A stretch of 64,000 nucleotides of DNA, taken from Granulicatella elegans ATCC 700633. GTDB lineage: Bacteria > Bacillota > Bacilli > Lactobacillales > Aerococcaceae. The stretch lies in the NCBI RefSeq assembly GCF_000162475.2, contig NZ_KI391971.1, positions 1,136,911-1,200,910 of the forward strand, read 5' to 3'. Positions 38,393-47,752 of the stretch are shown here, piece after piece; the first letter of the stretch is position 1; every line of letters begins with the position of its first letter. Position numbers and translations under genes: made by a program. Under the pieces are notes generated by a model. It ran no database searches. It was not told where the DNA came from and was given only the letters and a program-made list of their open reading frames with translations.

Positions 38393-38980
38393 TTAAACAG
38401 AAAATGAATCTGCAAAAACATATTTATTTTTTATAAAGTAATCTACTCCTGAATAAACTGTTGCAACTAAACAAACATATAATAAAATCGTTCCAATTGA
38501 AAACGGCAATCCTTTTACTGGAAAATCATCAATCAATAAAAAGATAATCGCTAACATTTGCGTTGCTGTTTTAACTTTTCCAGGCCATGCTGCTGCAAGT
38601 ACTTCACCATCATTCACTAATAATAAACGAAGTCCTGTTACAGCTAATTCTCTACATACAATCACTGCTACAATCCACATTGGAATGACACCAGCTCCTA
38701 CTAATGTAATAAAAGCCGTCATCACTAATAATTTATCTGCTAAAGGATCGGCAAATTTTCCAAAATTTGTAATTAAGTGATATTTTCTAGCTAAATATCC
38801 ATCTAAAAAATCTGTAATACTAGCAATCGTAAAAATAAGCATTGCCAGTACCCAACTAACACTTAAGTTTGAATGAAAAACATTCACGATTCCTAAACCA
38901 TCTTTTGGAAAACACATTATTAGTAAAAACAATGGAATCATAACAATGCGAGCAATGGTTAATCGATTGGCAATATTCAT
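38393..38980 (-). CDS. pgsA: CDP-diacylglycerol-glycerol-3-phosphate 3-phosphatidyltransferase
   Basis: A 195-residue CDP-alcohol phosphatidyltransferase with about five membrane helices. The catalytic motif is SITDFLDGYLARKYHLITNFG followed by KFADPLADK (D-x2-DG-x2-AR-x8-G-x3-D-x3-D). It makes phosphatidylglycerol phosphate. AGAGGAAA before the ATG at 38980 decides against the 14-codon longer frame, which would overlap rodZ. Confidence 0.94.
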   Translation of the reverse strand: MNIANRLTIARIVMIPLFLLIMCFPKDGLGIVNVFHSNLSVSWVLAMLIFTIASITDFLDGYLARKYHLITNFGKFADPLADKLLVMTAFITLVGAGVIPMWIVAVIVCRELAVTGLRLLLVNDGEVLAAAWPGKVKTATQMLAIIFLLIDDFPVKGLPFSIGTILLYVCLVATVYSGVDYFIKNKYVFADSFSV

Positions 38981-38990
38981 GCTATTTCCT

Positions 38991-39872
38991 CTATTCCACT
39001 GTAATATAAATGGCTGTAGCACTTACTCCATCAGGAATTTGAATTTCTTGTCCTGCTAAAGTAATGGTACCAACTGGTGTATAACCAAAGTTTAAAACAA
39101 TTGAATTTGTTCCTTCAGGAATTGATCCTACTAATTGTTGTCCTGTTGTAGGAGCACCATCAGCTACAACTTTTTGATTTGCAGTAATTCTTGCCCATAA
39201 TTGTGTTCTTGCACGGTTTGTGACTACTAAATTCGCAGGAAATTCAGCTAATTTTGCTGTGTAATATAATGAATTTCCATTTGCATAAGAATAACGAATC
39301 GTTGTTTCTTTTATTTCTTTTGTAGTCGTTGTTGATTGTGTAGTTTCCGCCACAGTTGTTTCTTCTGCTTTCTCAGCTGTTGTTGTATTTTGAGCTGTTA
39401 CAGTTGTAGCAACTGCTGCTGGCTTCGGAGTTGAACGTTTATTCAATAATGACTGTGCAATCGCAAATACAATTGCTACAGCTAACATTCCTAATAAAAT
39501 TGTAGGTAAATAATTTTTAAATTGTCCCCAAGCTTTTGTAACAGAAGTTTGTGCCTCTCTATTATTTGATAAACGACTTGAGATGAATTTTTTATCTGCT
39601 AATACAGATTCTTCCTCTGGAATTCCTCCAGGATTTTTTGGAGTTTCTAATTGGAATTCTTCCAACAAACGAACACCATCTACCCCAACTGTTTCTGCAA
39701 CTTGTTTAATAAATGCTCGAGTATAAAAGTCTCCAGGCATTAAATCGAAATCATTTTCTTCGATTGCAATTAAATATTTTTTTTGAATTTTTGTAATTTG
39801 TTGCAAGTCATCTAAAGTATATCCTTTTAACTGACGAGCACGTTTTAAGATTTCTCCAATTGTTTGTTCCAT
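38991..39872 (-). CDS. rodZ: RodZ/YmfM-like HTH membrane protein
   Basis: A 293-residue protein with an N-terminal XRE-type HTH (LKRARQLKGYTLDDLQQITK), one membrane helix at about 130-148 and a Thr/Ala-rich linker (about 155-190). The extracellular C-terminal domain is of the DUF4115 type. RodZ links MreB and wall synthesis in rods; in ovoid cocci it belongs to the elongation machinery. A TATACT box about 30 bases upstream of the ATG is a likely -10, and CTTTTCAT/ATGAAAAG symmetry follows it. Confidence 0.88.
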   Translation of the reverse strand: MEQTIGEILKRARQLKGYTLDDLQQITKIQKKYLIAIEENDFDLMPGDFYTRAFIKQVAETVGVDGVRLLEEFQLETPKNPGGIPEEESVLADKKFISSRLSNNREAQTSVTKAWGQFKNYLPTILLGMLAVAIVFAIAQSLLNKRSTPKPAAVATTVTAQNTTTAEKAEETTVAETTQSTTTTKEIKETTIRYSYANGNSLYYTAKLAEFPANLVVTNRARTQLWARITANQKVVADGAPTTGQQLVGSIPEGTNSIVLNFGYTPVGTITLAGQEIQIPDGVSATAIYITVE

Positions 39873-39937
39873 TTAACCACCAACTTTTCATATTATCATG
39901 AAAAGTATACCATAGATTGCATATGAAACAAACTCAT

Positions 39938-40327
39938 TCACTGTGTTTTTTCGTTAACTTTCTTCTCATTAAATACAAGATAAACTTTTTCAGAACGAGT
40001 GGAACCATTTTTTAAATGAGCACTTAAATCAAAAACTTTACTTTTTTCATCCCATTTAATTTCTACAATTCCAGTCGAAAAGTCTATTTTCGTAGGAAAA
40101 ATCATTTCATTATCTTTTACTTCTAAATGACTATCTAAATTTTGAGTTGTTAATTCTAACATTATTTTCAGTTGATACGTATCACGGAGTAATCGATACT
40201 GATTCGCATTTGCGACTCTAATTTGATAGAAAGCAACCGTTACTAAACTTGTAATAAATAGTAAAGCTAAGAAAGGAACTACTAAACTAGCTTTTATCTT
40301 TTGATGTTTTATTAGATTTTTTATCAT
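39938..40327 (-). CDS. comGG: Competence pseudopilus protein ComGG
   Basis: A 129-residue protein with one N-terminal membrane helix (about 15-37) and a short extracellular part. Identified by its place as last gene of the comG operon; sequence conservation in this family is low. GGAGG six to seven bases before the ATG at 40327 is clear, so the 36-codon longer frame is rejected. It overlaps comGF by 41 bases. Confidence 0.75.
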   Translation of the reverse strand: MIKNLIKHQKIKASLVVPFLALLFITSLVTVAFYQIRVANANQYRLLRDTYQLKIMLELTTQNLDSHLEVKDNEMIFPTKIDFSTGIVEIKWDEKSKVFDLSAHLKNGSTRSEKVYLVFNEKKVNEKTQ

Positions 40328-40862
40328 GAGAGTCCTCCTTTTTATGACCTTCTTTACTCGAAGTGGATTCCTCTTTTTGAATGACTTCTTTTTCAAGTGA
40401 AATAACACGATTCCCTGGAATAAAATATGTTTCAAATTTTTCGTTATTTCGTAAGATTCCTTTCAGACGCACTCCAGCTTTTTCACTATGAAGAAACATT
40501 TTTTCATATCCAATTAATAATGGATGGTAGCCTTTATCTTTACTAATCCATAAAATTGTTTTTACATTTTCATCATCTGGTTTTGCTCTAACTTCATAAT
40601 TCCCTTCTTTGACAGTTCGTTGATTTACAAATTCAATCAACTCAGGGTTATTATTTTTTGCATAACCTTGTAAGTGAGTATCTATTTGTGTTGTCATCAA
40701 ATGCCATTCTATATAATTAGGGACTTCCAATTTATTTTGCACTTTTAATAATACTTGATAAACTCCACTAATTAATAGAATACTAACTGCAAAAATCGCT
40801 AAAGCCATTAATTGCTCAATGAGTAGAAATGCTGACTTTTTCCGTTGAATCCATTCTTTCAA
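40287..40862 (-). CDS. comGF: Competence pseudopilus protein ComGF
   Basis: A 191-residue pilin-like protein. KKSAFLLIEQLMALAIFAVS is a prepilin-type N-terminal helix with the Glu at position +5. The extracellular domain contains the ComGF-typical KGILRNNEKFETYFIPG region and a charged Lys/Ser/Asp tail longer than in Bacillus. Overlaps both neighbours. Confidence 0.8.
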   Translation of the reverse strand: MKEWIQRKKSAFLLIEQLMALAIFAVSILLISGVYQVLLKVQNKLEVPNYIEWHLMTTQIDTHLQGYAKNNNPELIEFVNQRTVKEGNYEVRAKPDDENVKTILWISKDKGYHPLLIGYEKMFLHSEKAGVRLKGILRNNEKFETYFIPGNRVISLEKEVIQKEESTSSKEGHKKEDSHDKKSNKTSKDKS

Positions 40863-41244
40863 TTCGAACCACCTCCTCCTGATTACAAGAAATGTGCACA
40901 GAAGTTACTGGAGTTTTTGAATTGATTTTTTTCAAATGTGTGACTTCTTTATTTTTATACTCGGAATTTTTTGGAGAGTCTTTTTTTGATGAAGTATTAT
41001 TTTCTGAGTTTGAGGTAGAACTCTTTGATATAGTATTTTCTTCTATATAGCTTACTGGAGGTCTACTTTCATGTAACTTCATCAATTGTTTCGAGTATTC
41101 ATTTAAGATGCATTTATGCTGCTGTTCTCTTTTTACGGAATCGCCTAATACAAACGAAAGTAATAATACGGTTAAAGTCGCAATCATTAAGGCTAGTAAA
41201 GCTTCTACAAATGCATATGCTTTAATTTTTTGAAACTTTAACAT
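40816..41244 (-). CDS. comGE: Competence pseudopilus protein ComGE
   Basis: A 142-residue minor pseudopilin-like protein. KAYAFVEALLALMIATLTVL is the membrane helix with a Glu in the expected +5 area. The middle is Ser/Asn/Lys-rich and low in complexity. Position between comGD and comGF gives the name. Confidence 0.75.
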   Translation of the reverse strand: MLKFQKIKAYAFVEALLALMIATLTVLLLSFVLGDSVKREQQHKCILNEYSKQLMKLHESRPPVSYIEENTISKSSTSNSENNTSSKKDSPKNSEYKNKEVTHLKKINSKTPVTSVHISCNQEEVVRIERMDSTEKVSISTH

Positions 41245-41668
41245 AGTATCTACCTCCTCCTAATTGAAATGTAAACTTATAGGAATACTTTTTACTATTA
41301 AAAGTAATTTTTGAGAACTCTTTAAAGGTGGTAATATTCCCTGTTTCCCCTTTATATTCAACAATAGGAATCCCTGAAGTAGAAATATTTTTTGGTATCT
41401 CTCTAACTACATTTAAATGTTCATTTCCTGGACAAGATAACTGATAGAAATTTTTATCAGGAGTATTTATTTCTAAATAAGAATATTTCCCAGTAGCCTG
41501 TGCACTCGCCTGTACCAATTTCAAATCATTCTCGAACTGCTTTATAAATACTCTTTCTTGATATGTTTCTCCAAAATCCTCTATAGCTGGAGGAACTAAC
41601 CATAATAAGATAAGTAGAATACTGAGAGAAACGAGTAATTCTACTAAAGTAAATGCATGAGCTTTCAT
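41222..41668 (-). CDS. comGD: Competence pseudopilus protein ComGD
   Basis: A 148-residue type IV pilin-like protein. The N-terminus MKAHAFTLVELLVSLSILLI is a textbook prepilin peptidase site (A before FTLVELL). The rest is a small GspH-like extracellular domain. Part of the minor pilin complex that starts the DNA-uptake pilus. Confidence 0.85.
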   Translation of the reverse strand: MKAHAFTLVELLVSLSILLILLWLVPPAIEDFGETYQERVFIKQFENDLKLVQASAQATGKYSYLEINTPDKNFYQLSCPGNEHLNVVREIPKNISTSGIPIVEYKGETGNITTFKEFSKITFNSKKYSYKFTFQLGGGRYYVKVSKN

Positions 41669-41690
41669 TATTATTCCTCCAACTCATTAA

Positions 41691-41996
41691 TTATCGAGAA
41701 TTAGTTGCAGCTTTATTTGTTGTCTTATTATAGGAATCTAATTGTTCTTGAGTAATATATCCATTATCCTTTAATGTTTGAGCATTTGGTTTTTCTTTTA
41801 CATTTTTATCTAATTGATACAATTCCTGTTGATTTTCAATGACTTTCACAATCGCGGCGTCCGATTTCTTTTGTGCCTCTTCTCTTTGTTTAGCAATATT
41901 AGGAATAATGAGTAACATCATCAGCCCAATAATAAATAGACAAATGAGTAATTCAATTAATGTAAAAGCTTTTTTCTTTTTGATTAATTTTTTCAT
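41691..41996 (-). CDS. comGC: Major competence pseudopilin ComGC
   Basis: A 101-residue prepilin. KKKKAFTLIELLICLFIIGL is the cleavage site and helix; a small domain ending in GYITQEQLDSYNK follows. It is the main subunit of the DNA-uptake pilus and is processed by ComC. GGAGG eight bases before the ATG at 41996 rules out the ATG at 42011, which is the ribosome site itself. Confidence 0.9.
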   Translation of the reverse strand: MKKLIKKKKAFTLIELLICLFIIGLMMLLIIPNIAKQREEAQKKSDAAIVKVIENQQELYQLDKNVKEKPNAQTLKDNGYITQEQLDSYNKTTNKAATNSR

Positions 41997-41997
41997 T

Positions 41998-43068
41998 TTA
42001 ATTTCCTCCAATCATTGTTAACGTTGGTAACATTAAAATAATGTACATTGACATAATCATTAGCCCAATTCCAATAAATAAAACTGGCTGAACAAGCATT
42101 ATTTTCTTTTCCAGTGTTCCTTTAAAATCTTCAAATGAATTTTTGGAAAATTGGCGTAATTTAATGTCTAATTGATGAGTTAGTTCTCCTTGTACAATTA
42201 GTAAAATAAGTGGTTGTTGAAATAACTTCAATTGATCAATCGCCGCTGCAAATGAAATTCCTTTTTGCATTTCACTTTCAATAAATTCAGCAATAGCCTT
42301 TGTTAATGGACTTGTACCTGCTTGTTTCATCTGTTCAATCATTTGCAGTAATGACTGTCCATTTCCTAAAAAATAGGCAAATTCTCTAGCATATAAAAAT
42401 GTGTAATATTGACGAACTATGCTTCCTACAATGGGTAGGTGAATTAATAAGCGTAGACGTCTCAAAATTGTTTTATTTTTCCAATATACATATACTATAC
42501 CTGCTACAATCCCTATAAACAGACTGACTCCTAAAACAATCCAAGGTAAATGAACAAAACCATTCCATATCAAATAAAGCATCATATGGTCTTTAATACT
42601 CTCTACTTGAACCATCGATTGTAGCTGCCCTAAAAGTAAATAACGAATTGCAGCAACCATACAAACTAAAAACACAATTAAAATACATGGATACATTAAT
42701 ACTTGGCGTAATTTTTTTAATTGTTGATCCTTTTGATCTAAATATTGTCCAATCGTTCGACAAGATAGTGCAAAAGCACCTGTCGACATGGATAAATATA
42801 TTTGCGAACAAATCGAATCAGAATAGCCTACAAGATGTAAAACTTCATCAAATCTCTCACCCATCAATAATTGTTCCATCATTTTACTAATCACATGTTC
42901 TTGTTTTGGAATGAGTAATTTAGCAAATGCCAATGTTTCCTGTAAAGTGAAGCCCTCTTCTAATAATTCTCCTACTTGGGTTAAAAACAAAGCCTGTGTT
43001 TTGTTAGACCATTTCTTAATAGATTTTGTAGGCTTCGAAACTTTCTTTTGAAATATATCCAAGCGCAT
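41998..43068 (-). CDS. comGB: Competence membrane platform protein ComGB
   Basis: A 356-residue GspF-family protein with two repeated cytoplasmic domains and three membrane helices (about 115-135, 165-190, 325-350). It holds the ComGA ATPase to the pilus base. It overlaps the end of comGA by 53 bases. Confidence 0.88.
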   Translation of the reverse strand: MRLDIFQKKVSKPTKSIKKWSNKTQALFLTQVGELLEEGFTLQETLAFAKLLIPKQEHVISKMMEQLLMGERFDEVLHLVGYSDSICSQIYLSMSTGAFALSCRTIGQYLDQKDQQLKKLRQVLMYPCILIVFLVCMVAAIRYLLLGQLQSMVQVESIKDHMMLYLIWNGFVHLPWIVLGVSLFIGIVAGIVYVYWKNKTILRRLRLLIHLPIVGSIVRQYYTFLYAREFAYFLGNGQSLLQMIEQMKQAGTSPLTKAIAEFIESEMQKGISFAAAIDQLKLFQQPLILLIVQGELTHQLDIKLRQFSKNSFEDFKGTLEKKIMLVQPVLFIGIGLMIMSMYIILMLPTLTMIGGN

Positions 43069-44074
43069 AAGCTTTCCTCAACTTTCTATTAAAAGGATGT
43101 AACAGTGGATTCAAAAATTCTTCTTCTTGAATTAAATGCTGCAATGAAATTCCGTATGCAATATCAAATAAAGTAGCCTTTTTCTTTGAAAGAGGAATAT
43201 GATTACAATGAAAGCAACAACGACTCTGACAAAGAGAACAATATCTTGGTACTAAACGTTGTGCCACTACTGCAACTAATGTTTGCCTTAATAAATCTTT
43301 TGTAATGCCTAACTCCTCTAATCTTGAAATAACTCCTTTACAATCTTTTGCATGAACTGTCGCTAACATTAAATGTCCTGTTAAGGCCCCGCGAATAACC
43401 ATTTTTGCAGTCATTTCATCACGAATTTCTCCGATTAGCATCATATCAGGATGATGTCTTAGTGAACTTTTGATTAGTAATTCATACGTAATTCCTGCTT
43501 TTTCATTAATTTCTGTTTGTAAAAATAAAGGTTCACTCATTTCAACTGGCTCTTCCATTGTGATAACTTGTAAATTTGTATCACTAACACGATTTCTTAA
43601 CAGGTGATACATTGTTGTCGTTTTTCCGGAGCTGACAGGTCCTGAAAATAATATTAGCCCACTCTTGTAATGCAACATTGTTTGAAGAAGCTCAATATCT
43701 TTTGAAAAATAGGTGGATACTTCTCCAGATTTTTTCTCATCCATCGATAAATGTAATAAACGAATCACAACGGACGTTTGCATTTTAAAGTTTGTAATCA
43801 CTGATAAACGTAATTCAATGCTTGTTCCATTCGTTAATTCATATTTCATTGCACCACTTTGTGGTCTACGCTTTTCCCCTACATCCATTCCAGACCGATA
43901 CTTTACAAAAGTAATCCACCGATTAGCGGTATCCGAATCAATAGTCTTTAGTAAGGATAATTGCTCTCCATCTCGTAAATAAAAACGATACTCCTCACCA
44001 AAAGGCAGTAAATGAATGTCATCAATGCGAAATTGCAGTGCTGCCAATAAAATTTCATTCGTTAGCTCCTCCAT
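43016..44074 (-). CDS. comGA: Competence pilus assembly ATPase ComGA
   Basis: A 352-residue GspE/PilB-type ATPase. Walker A is LFSGPVSSGKTTTMYHLL; the Asp box and Walker B lie in VITMEEPVE and PDMMLIGEIRDEMTAK; LTGHLMLATVHAKD is the His box. A four-cysteine zinc site is visible in RYCSLCQSRCCFHC. It powers pseudopilus assembly. First gene of the comG operon; no streptococcal-type CIN box was recognised upstream. Confidence 0.93.
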   Translation of the reverse strand: MEELTNEILLAALQFRIDDIHLLPFGEEYRFYLRDGEQLSLLKTIDSDTANRWITFVKYRSGMDVGEKRRPQSGAMKYELTNGTSIELRLSVITNFKMQTSVVIRLLHLSMDEKKSGEVSTYFSKDIELLQTMLHYKSGLILFSGPVSSGKTTTMYHLLRNRVSDTNLQVITMEEPVEMSEPLFLQTEINEKAGITYELLIKSSLRHHPDMMLIGEIRDEMTAKMVIRGALTGHLMLATVHAKDCKGVISRLEELGITKDLLRQTLVAVVAQRLVPRYCSLCQSRCCFHCNHIPLSKKKATLFDIAYGISLQHLIQEEEFLNPLLHPFNRKLRKAYALGYISKESFEAYKIY

Positions 44075-44122
44075 TTTTCTCCCTCCTTTATTAAAAATTG
44101 ACTAGTCACCTTATATATACGC

Positions 44123-44160
44123 AAAAAAGTCGAGAAAATATTTTTTTCTCGACTTTTTTT
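44123..44160. terminator. Terminator between the VanZ gene and comGA
   Basis: AAAAGTCGAGAAAA pairs with TTTTCTCGACTTTT, with A/T runs on both sides. Read on the minus strand it ends the VanZ transcript. Confidence 0.85.
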
Positions 44161-44161
44161 G

Positions 44162-44638
44162 TTATTTTTTTAAAAATCCTAATAATGCTCCAAAAATCCC
44201 TCCGAAACTATCTAAAACAACATCTTGTATTAATGGAGTTCTTCCCGGAGTTAAGCCTTGGTGAAATTCATCTGTAATTGCATATAAAACAGTAATAAAA
44301 ATCGCAATCATTAAACTCCAACCACGATTTTTCAAATGAATTTTTAGTCCTCTAGACCAGTGATATCCAATGAAATAATAAACTAAGAAATGAGCTCCCT
44401 TACGAATAAAAAATTCAAGAAATTGAGCATATCCTAAACTTGGAATACTAATTACTTTTCCTGCATACGTAAAATGAATTTTTGATAGCATTTCTGAAAA
44501 AGGTTGAAATGGTAAAGTTGTCTGTATGTTTGAAACAAGCGATTGATCATGATAAGGCATTGAAGAACTATAAAATATAATCCCCATTAATACAATTGCA
44601 ATAATAATCGATACTGTTCCTCTAGTGGTTCTTGTCAT
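44162..44638 (-). CDS. VanZ-family membrane protein
   Basis: A 158-residue protein with about four membrane helices. The family motif FIRKGAHFLVYYFIGYHWSR is followed by DEFHQGLTPGRTPLIQDVVL, conserved in VanZ-like proteins. Apart from low-level teicoplanin resistance for VanZ itself, function is unknown. AGGAGGG before the ATG at 44638 is preferred over a start 15 codons upstream. Confidence 0.88.
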   Translation of the reverse strand: MTRTTRGTVSIIIAIVLMGIIFYSSSMPYHDQSLVSNIQTTLPFQPFSEMLSKIHFTYAGKVISIPSLGYAQFLEFFIRKGAHFLVYYFIGYHWSRGLKIHLKNRGWSLMIAIFITVLYAITDEFHQGLTPGRTPLIQDVVLDSFGGIFGALLGFLKK

Positions 44639-44711
44639 AGAATCCCTCCTATTTACTAGAATAAATTCATTATTAGCTACCATATATAAATTGTCAAGCG
44701 ATTTTAGAAAA

Positions 44712-44755
44712 ACAAAAACTCTTACTATAACATCCGTTACAATAAGAGTTTTACT
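44712..44755 (-). terminator. Terminator of trhO
   Basis: AAAACTCTTA pairs with TAAGAGTTTT across an 18-base loop. Confidence 0.65.
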
Positions 44756-44761
44756 TTACAA

Positions 44762-45742
44762 TTAAGCTTGAACTGGTAATTCTTCTCCAATCGCTGCTAA
44801 GCGTTCCATTACTTCTGCAGGAGTTAATCCTTTAGCAGCAACATAACGGTTTCTTGGGTGAACACGGCATTCATGACTGCATCCCCCGATATATTTTGCT
44901 TCATTTTCTTCTGAAGTTAAAATTTGACGGTTACATTCAGGATTTGCACAGTTTACATAACGCTCACATGGAGTTCCATCGAACCAATCTTTTCCGATTA
45001 CAACTGGATTTACATGGTTGATATCTACTGCAATACGTTCATCGAAAACATACATTTTTCCATCCCATAATTCGCCTTGTACTTCTGGGTCTTTACCATA
45101 AGTCGCAATACCACCGTGTAATTGACCTACATCTTTATACCCTTCACGAACCATCCATCCTGAGAATTTCTCACAACGAACTCCACCTGTACAATATACA
45201 ACTACTCGTTTGTCCATGAATTTTTCTTTATTATCACGAACCCATTGTGGTAATTCACGGAAGTTACGAATGTCTGGACGAATCGCTCCACGGAAATGAC
45301 CTAAATCAAATTCATAATCATTTCGTGTATCTAAAACAACTGTATTTTCATCTAATAAAGCTTCTTTAAATTCTTTAGGAGATAAATAAGCTCCAGTTGT
45401 TTCTAAAGGATTAATGTCATTATCGAAATCATTATCTTCTAATCCTAAATGAACGATTTCTTTTTTATAACGAACAAACATTTTTTTGAAAGCTTGTTCA
45501 TCTTCTTCATCAATTTTGAACCATAAGTCTTCCATTCCTGGTAAAGAATGAACATAGTCCATATATTTTTGAGTTGTTTCATAATCTCCTGAAACAGTTC
45601 CATTAATTCCTTCATCAGCGACTAAAATACGTCCTTTTAGTCCGATTGATTTACAAAATTCCAAATGATCTGCAGCAAATTGTGCTCCATTCTCAATTGG
45701 TACATATTTATAGTACAATAGTACTCGAATTTTTTTTGACAT
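44762..45742 (-). CDS. trhO: tRNA uridine(34) hydroxylase TrhO
   Basis: A 326-residue rhodanese-related protein. An N-terminal acylphosphatase-like domain ([16 protein letters not shown]) precedes a rhodanese domain with catalytic loop [16 protein letters not shown], and a Cys-rich C-terminal part follows ([25 protein letters not shown]). TrhO makes 5-hydroxyuridine at the tRNA wobble position with oxygen. Unlike the other rhodanese-like gene in this window, its active Cys is intact. Confidence 0.92.
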   Translation of the reverse strand: MSKKIRVLLYYKYVPIENGAQFAADHLEFCKSIGLKGRILVADEGINGTVSGDYETTQKYMDYVHSLPGMEDLWFKIDEEDEQAFKKMFVRYKKEIVHLGLEDNDFDNDINPLETTGAYLSPKEFKEALLDENTVVLDTRNDYEFDLGHFRGAIRPDIRNFRELPQWVRDNKEKFMDKRVVVYCTGGVRCEKFSGWMVREGYKDVGQLHGGIATYGKDPEVQGELWDGKMYVFDERIAVDINHVNPVVIGKDWFDGTPCERYVNCANPECNRQILTSEENEAKYIGGCSHECRVHPRNRYVAAKGLTPAEVMERLAAIGEELPVQA

Positions 45743-45828
45743 AAACTACCTCCAAAGTAATTTCTTAATGAGTACTCATTATATCATCTGCACAAACCAA
45801 TATCAAAGAAACTGCTTGAGATAAACAT

Positions 45829-46407
45829 TTAGATAGAATTTTCACAAACTTTTTTATGCTCTGAAAAACTTTTTGGTTCTTCTATTGGACTTTCATGTTT
45901 TCCAATCCATTTTTCCATCCAAACAATATGATACCAACGATCAAATTTATAACCACAACGTTTAAATTCTCCTACTAAGCTGTAGCCCATATATTCATGA
46001 TATTGAACACTATTATTTGTTAAATATTCATCTTCCACTTCAGGTGTCGCAATACAAGCATAAATATTTTGATACCCTAATTCTTGTAATTTAGCTTCCA
46101 TTAGTTGATATAATTTTTTCCCATAGCCTTTTCTTTGTTGATTTTGTTTTAAATAAATACTAATTTCTGCTGACCAAGAAAAAGCTTTTCGACTCGCAAA
46201 AGGACCTGAATAGGCATATCCTAGCACTTCTCCTTCTTCCTCAATTACATAATATGGATATTTTTCAAGAGTCGTTTGAATTCTTCTTTCGAATTCTTCG
46301 ATACTTGGAACATCATATTCAAAAGTAATCGCTGTTTCTTCTACATAATATCGATAAATTTCTACTAATGCTGCTGCATCTTCTATTGTTGCTACTCTAA
46401 TTGTCAT
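45829..46407 (-). CDS. GNAT N-acetyltransferase (phosphinothricin/methionine-sulfone type)
   Basis: A 192-residue acetyltransferase. RVATIEDAAALVEIYRYYVE and GYAYSGPFASRKAFSWSAEI are typical of the Pat/Bar-like branch. The acetyl-CoA loop is QNQQRKGYGKKLYQLMEAKL. Substrate not known. A TATACT box of a divergent promoter pair with the next gene lies in the 46408-46524 gap. Confidence 0.85.
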   Translation of the reverse strand: MTIRVATIEDAAALVEIYRYYVEETAITFEYDVPSIEEFERRIQTTLEKYPYYVIEEEGEVLGYAYSGPFASRKAFSWSAEISIYLKQNQQRKGYGKKLYQLMEAKLQELGYQNIYACIATPEVEDEYLTNNSVQYHEYMGYSLVGEFKRCGYKFDRWYHIVWMEKWIGKHESPIEEPKSFSEHKKVCENSI

Positions 46408-46524
46408 TCAAAATCCCTTTCATATTACCATTTCCATTTTTATGTAGTATACCACAGCTTCATTCTTGACAAAAAATTTTTTCTCTCTTAGGCTATGCTT
46501 ATAGAACTTGAAAGGATGAATCTT

Positions 46525-47244
46525 ATGAAATATTTTTTAACAAGTAGTGCAAGTATTCCTGAATCTTATAAAGTAAACTCCGCTAATGGTTTCATTGAAA
46601 ACTTAAAAAATGCACTTGGAAAAACAACGATTAAAACCTTATATATTTCATCTGACCCAGATGCATATGAATTAACAGATGACTTTTCTTCTTATACAAA
46701 ATTAGGATTTGAAGAAGTTGGACTTCATTTTGATCCATTTATTATTTTTGATCACCGTCAAACAGTAAATGTTCAAGAATATTTAAATGAAGTCGACTTA
46801 GTTATTTTATCCGGTGGTCATGTCCCTACACAAAATCAATTTTTCCAAGAAATTCAATTAGCTGAAAAAATTCAAACCTTTAAAGGGGTCGTTATTGGCA
46901 TTAGCGCTGGAACAATGAATGCAGCAGAAACGGTTTACGCTCATCCAGAATTAGAAGGTGAAAGTATAAATCCAGATTACCAAAGATTTCTAATAGGCTT
47001 ACGACTGACAACGAAGCAAGTGATTCCTCATTATAATTTTTTAAAACATGAATATTTAGATGGAAAACATGTCATTAAAGAAATTGCTACAGAAGATAGC
47101 ATGAATCAAGAATTTTACATTTTCCCAGATGGTACTTATATTTATGGACATGATGGAATGGAAGAACTATACGGAGAAGCTTATCTCTTAAAAGATAAAA
47201 TTTTCAAAAAAATCAATACGAATGATCAAATTATTTCACTTTAA
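46525..47244 (+). CDS. Peptidase E-like (S51) protein
   Basis: A 239-residue class I glutamine-amidotransferase-like protein of the dipeptidase E family. The nucleophile elbow is VIGISAGTMNAAE (Ser), preceded by VILSGGHVPTQNQFF. The family hydrolyses Asp-X dipeptides, although many members are uncharacterised. AAAGGA precedes the ATG at 46525; upstream in-frame starts overlap this site. TTGACA at 46466-46471 is a likely -35. Confidence 0.85.
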   Translation: MKYFLTSSASIPESYKVNSANGFIENLKNALGKTTIKTLYISSDPDAYELTDDFSSYTKLGFEEVGLHFDPFIIFDHRQTVNVQEYLNEVDLVILSGGHVPTQNQFFQEIQLAEKIQTFKGVVIGISAGTMNAAETVYAHPELEGESINPDYQRFLIGLRLTTKQVIPHYNFLKHEYLDGKHVIKEIATEDSMNQEFYIFPDGTYIYGHDGMEELYGEAYLLKDKIFKKINTNDQIISL

Positions 47245-47261
47245 ACAATCAACAGCATTTT

Positions 47262-47288
47262 AAGACGACTTCGGTCGTCTTTTTTTCA
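47262..47288 (+). terminator. Terminator of the peptidase E-like gene
   Basis: AAGACGAC-TTCG-GTCGTCTT tetraloop hairpin followed by seven T. Confidence 0.95.
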
Positions 47289-47289
47289 T

Positions 47290-47322
47290 AAAAAAACACC
47301 CCATCGAAAAACGATGGAGTGA
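47290..47322 (-). terminator. Terminator of rpsO
   Basis: CACTCCATCG / CGATGGGGTG stem and seven T on the minus strand. Confidence 0.92.
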
Positions 47323-47341
47323 GACTTGTTGAATCGTATGA

Positions 47342-47611
47342 TTAACGACGTAAACCTAAACGGTTGATTAACTCACGGTAACGTTGGATATCTTTGTTAC
47401 GTAAGTATGCTAATAAGTTACGACGGTGACCAACTTTTTTCAATAAACCACGGTTTGAGTGGTAGTCTTTTTTGTGTACACGAATATGATCGTTTAAGTG
47501 ATTGATTTCGTAAGTAAGTACAGCAATTTGTACTTCTGGTGAACCAGTATCTCCTTCTTTAATCGCGTACTCTTTGATGATTGCGTTCTTTTGTTCTTTA
47601 GAAATAGCCAT
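47342..47611 (-). CDS. rpsO: 30S ribosomal protein S15
   Basis: An 89-residue S15 ([20 protein letters not shown] start, [16 protein letters not shown] core, C-terminal LINRLGLRR). It binds 16S rRNA early in small-subunit assembly. AGAGGTG seven bases before the ATG at 47611 and the universal length of S15 decide against the 24-codon longer frame. Confidence 0.97.
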   Translation of the reverse strand: MAISKEQKNAIIKEYAIKEGDTGSPEVQIAVLTYEINHLNDHIRVHKKDYHSNRGLLKKVGHRRNLLAYLRNKDIQRYRELINRLGLRR

Positions 47612-47710
47612 TTCTAAACACCTCTTTCTTATATTATTCCTTCTACTGAGTAAAACGTTGGTGAATCGTAAAACTCGGTACAAGGTCTGTGTTAAAACAC
47701 ACTAATAGAT
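47612..47710 (-). promoter_or_regulatory. rpsO leader, possible S15-binding RNA
   Basis: The untranslated stretch holds GTGTTTTAACAC and a larger imperfect stem between ACCGAGT and ACTCAGT, close to the ribosome site. S15 commonly represses its own mRNA through such leaders, but they differ between phyla and I cannot confirm a known fold. Confidence 0.3.
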
Positions 47711-47752
47711 TAACGTAACTCTATCAAAAAATCAAGTAATTTGATAGTTTTA

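Noticed and set aside
40328-40435. Extended N-terminus for ComGG
   Set aside because: The added 36 residues are translated from inside comGF and precede a clear GGAGG site at the normal start.
44075-44122. ComX (CIN) box in front of comGA
   Set aside because: I found no TACGAATA-like element; the region only has a TATATATA stretch.
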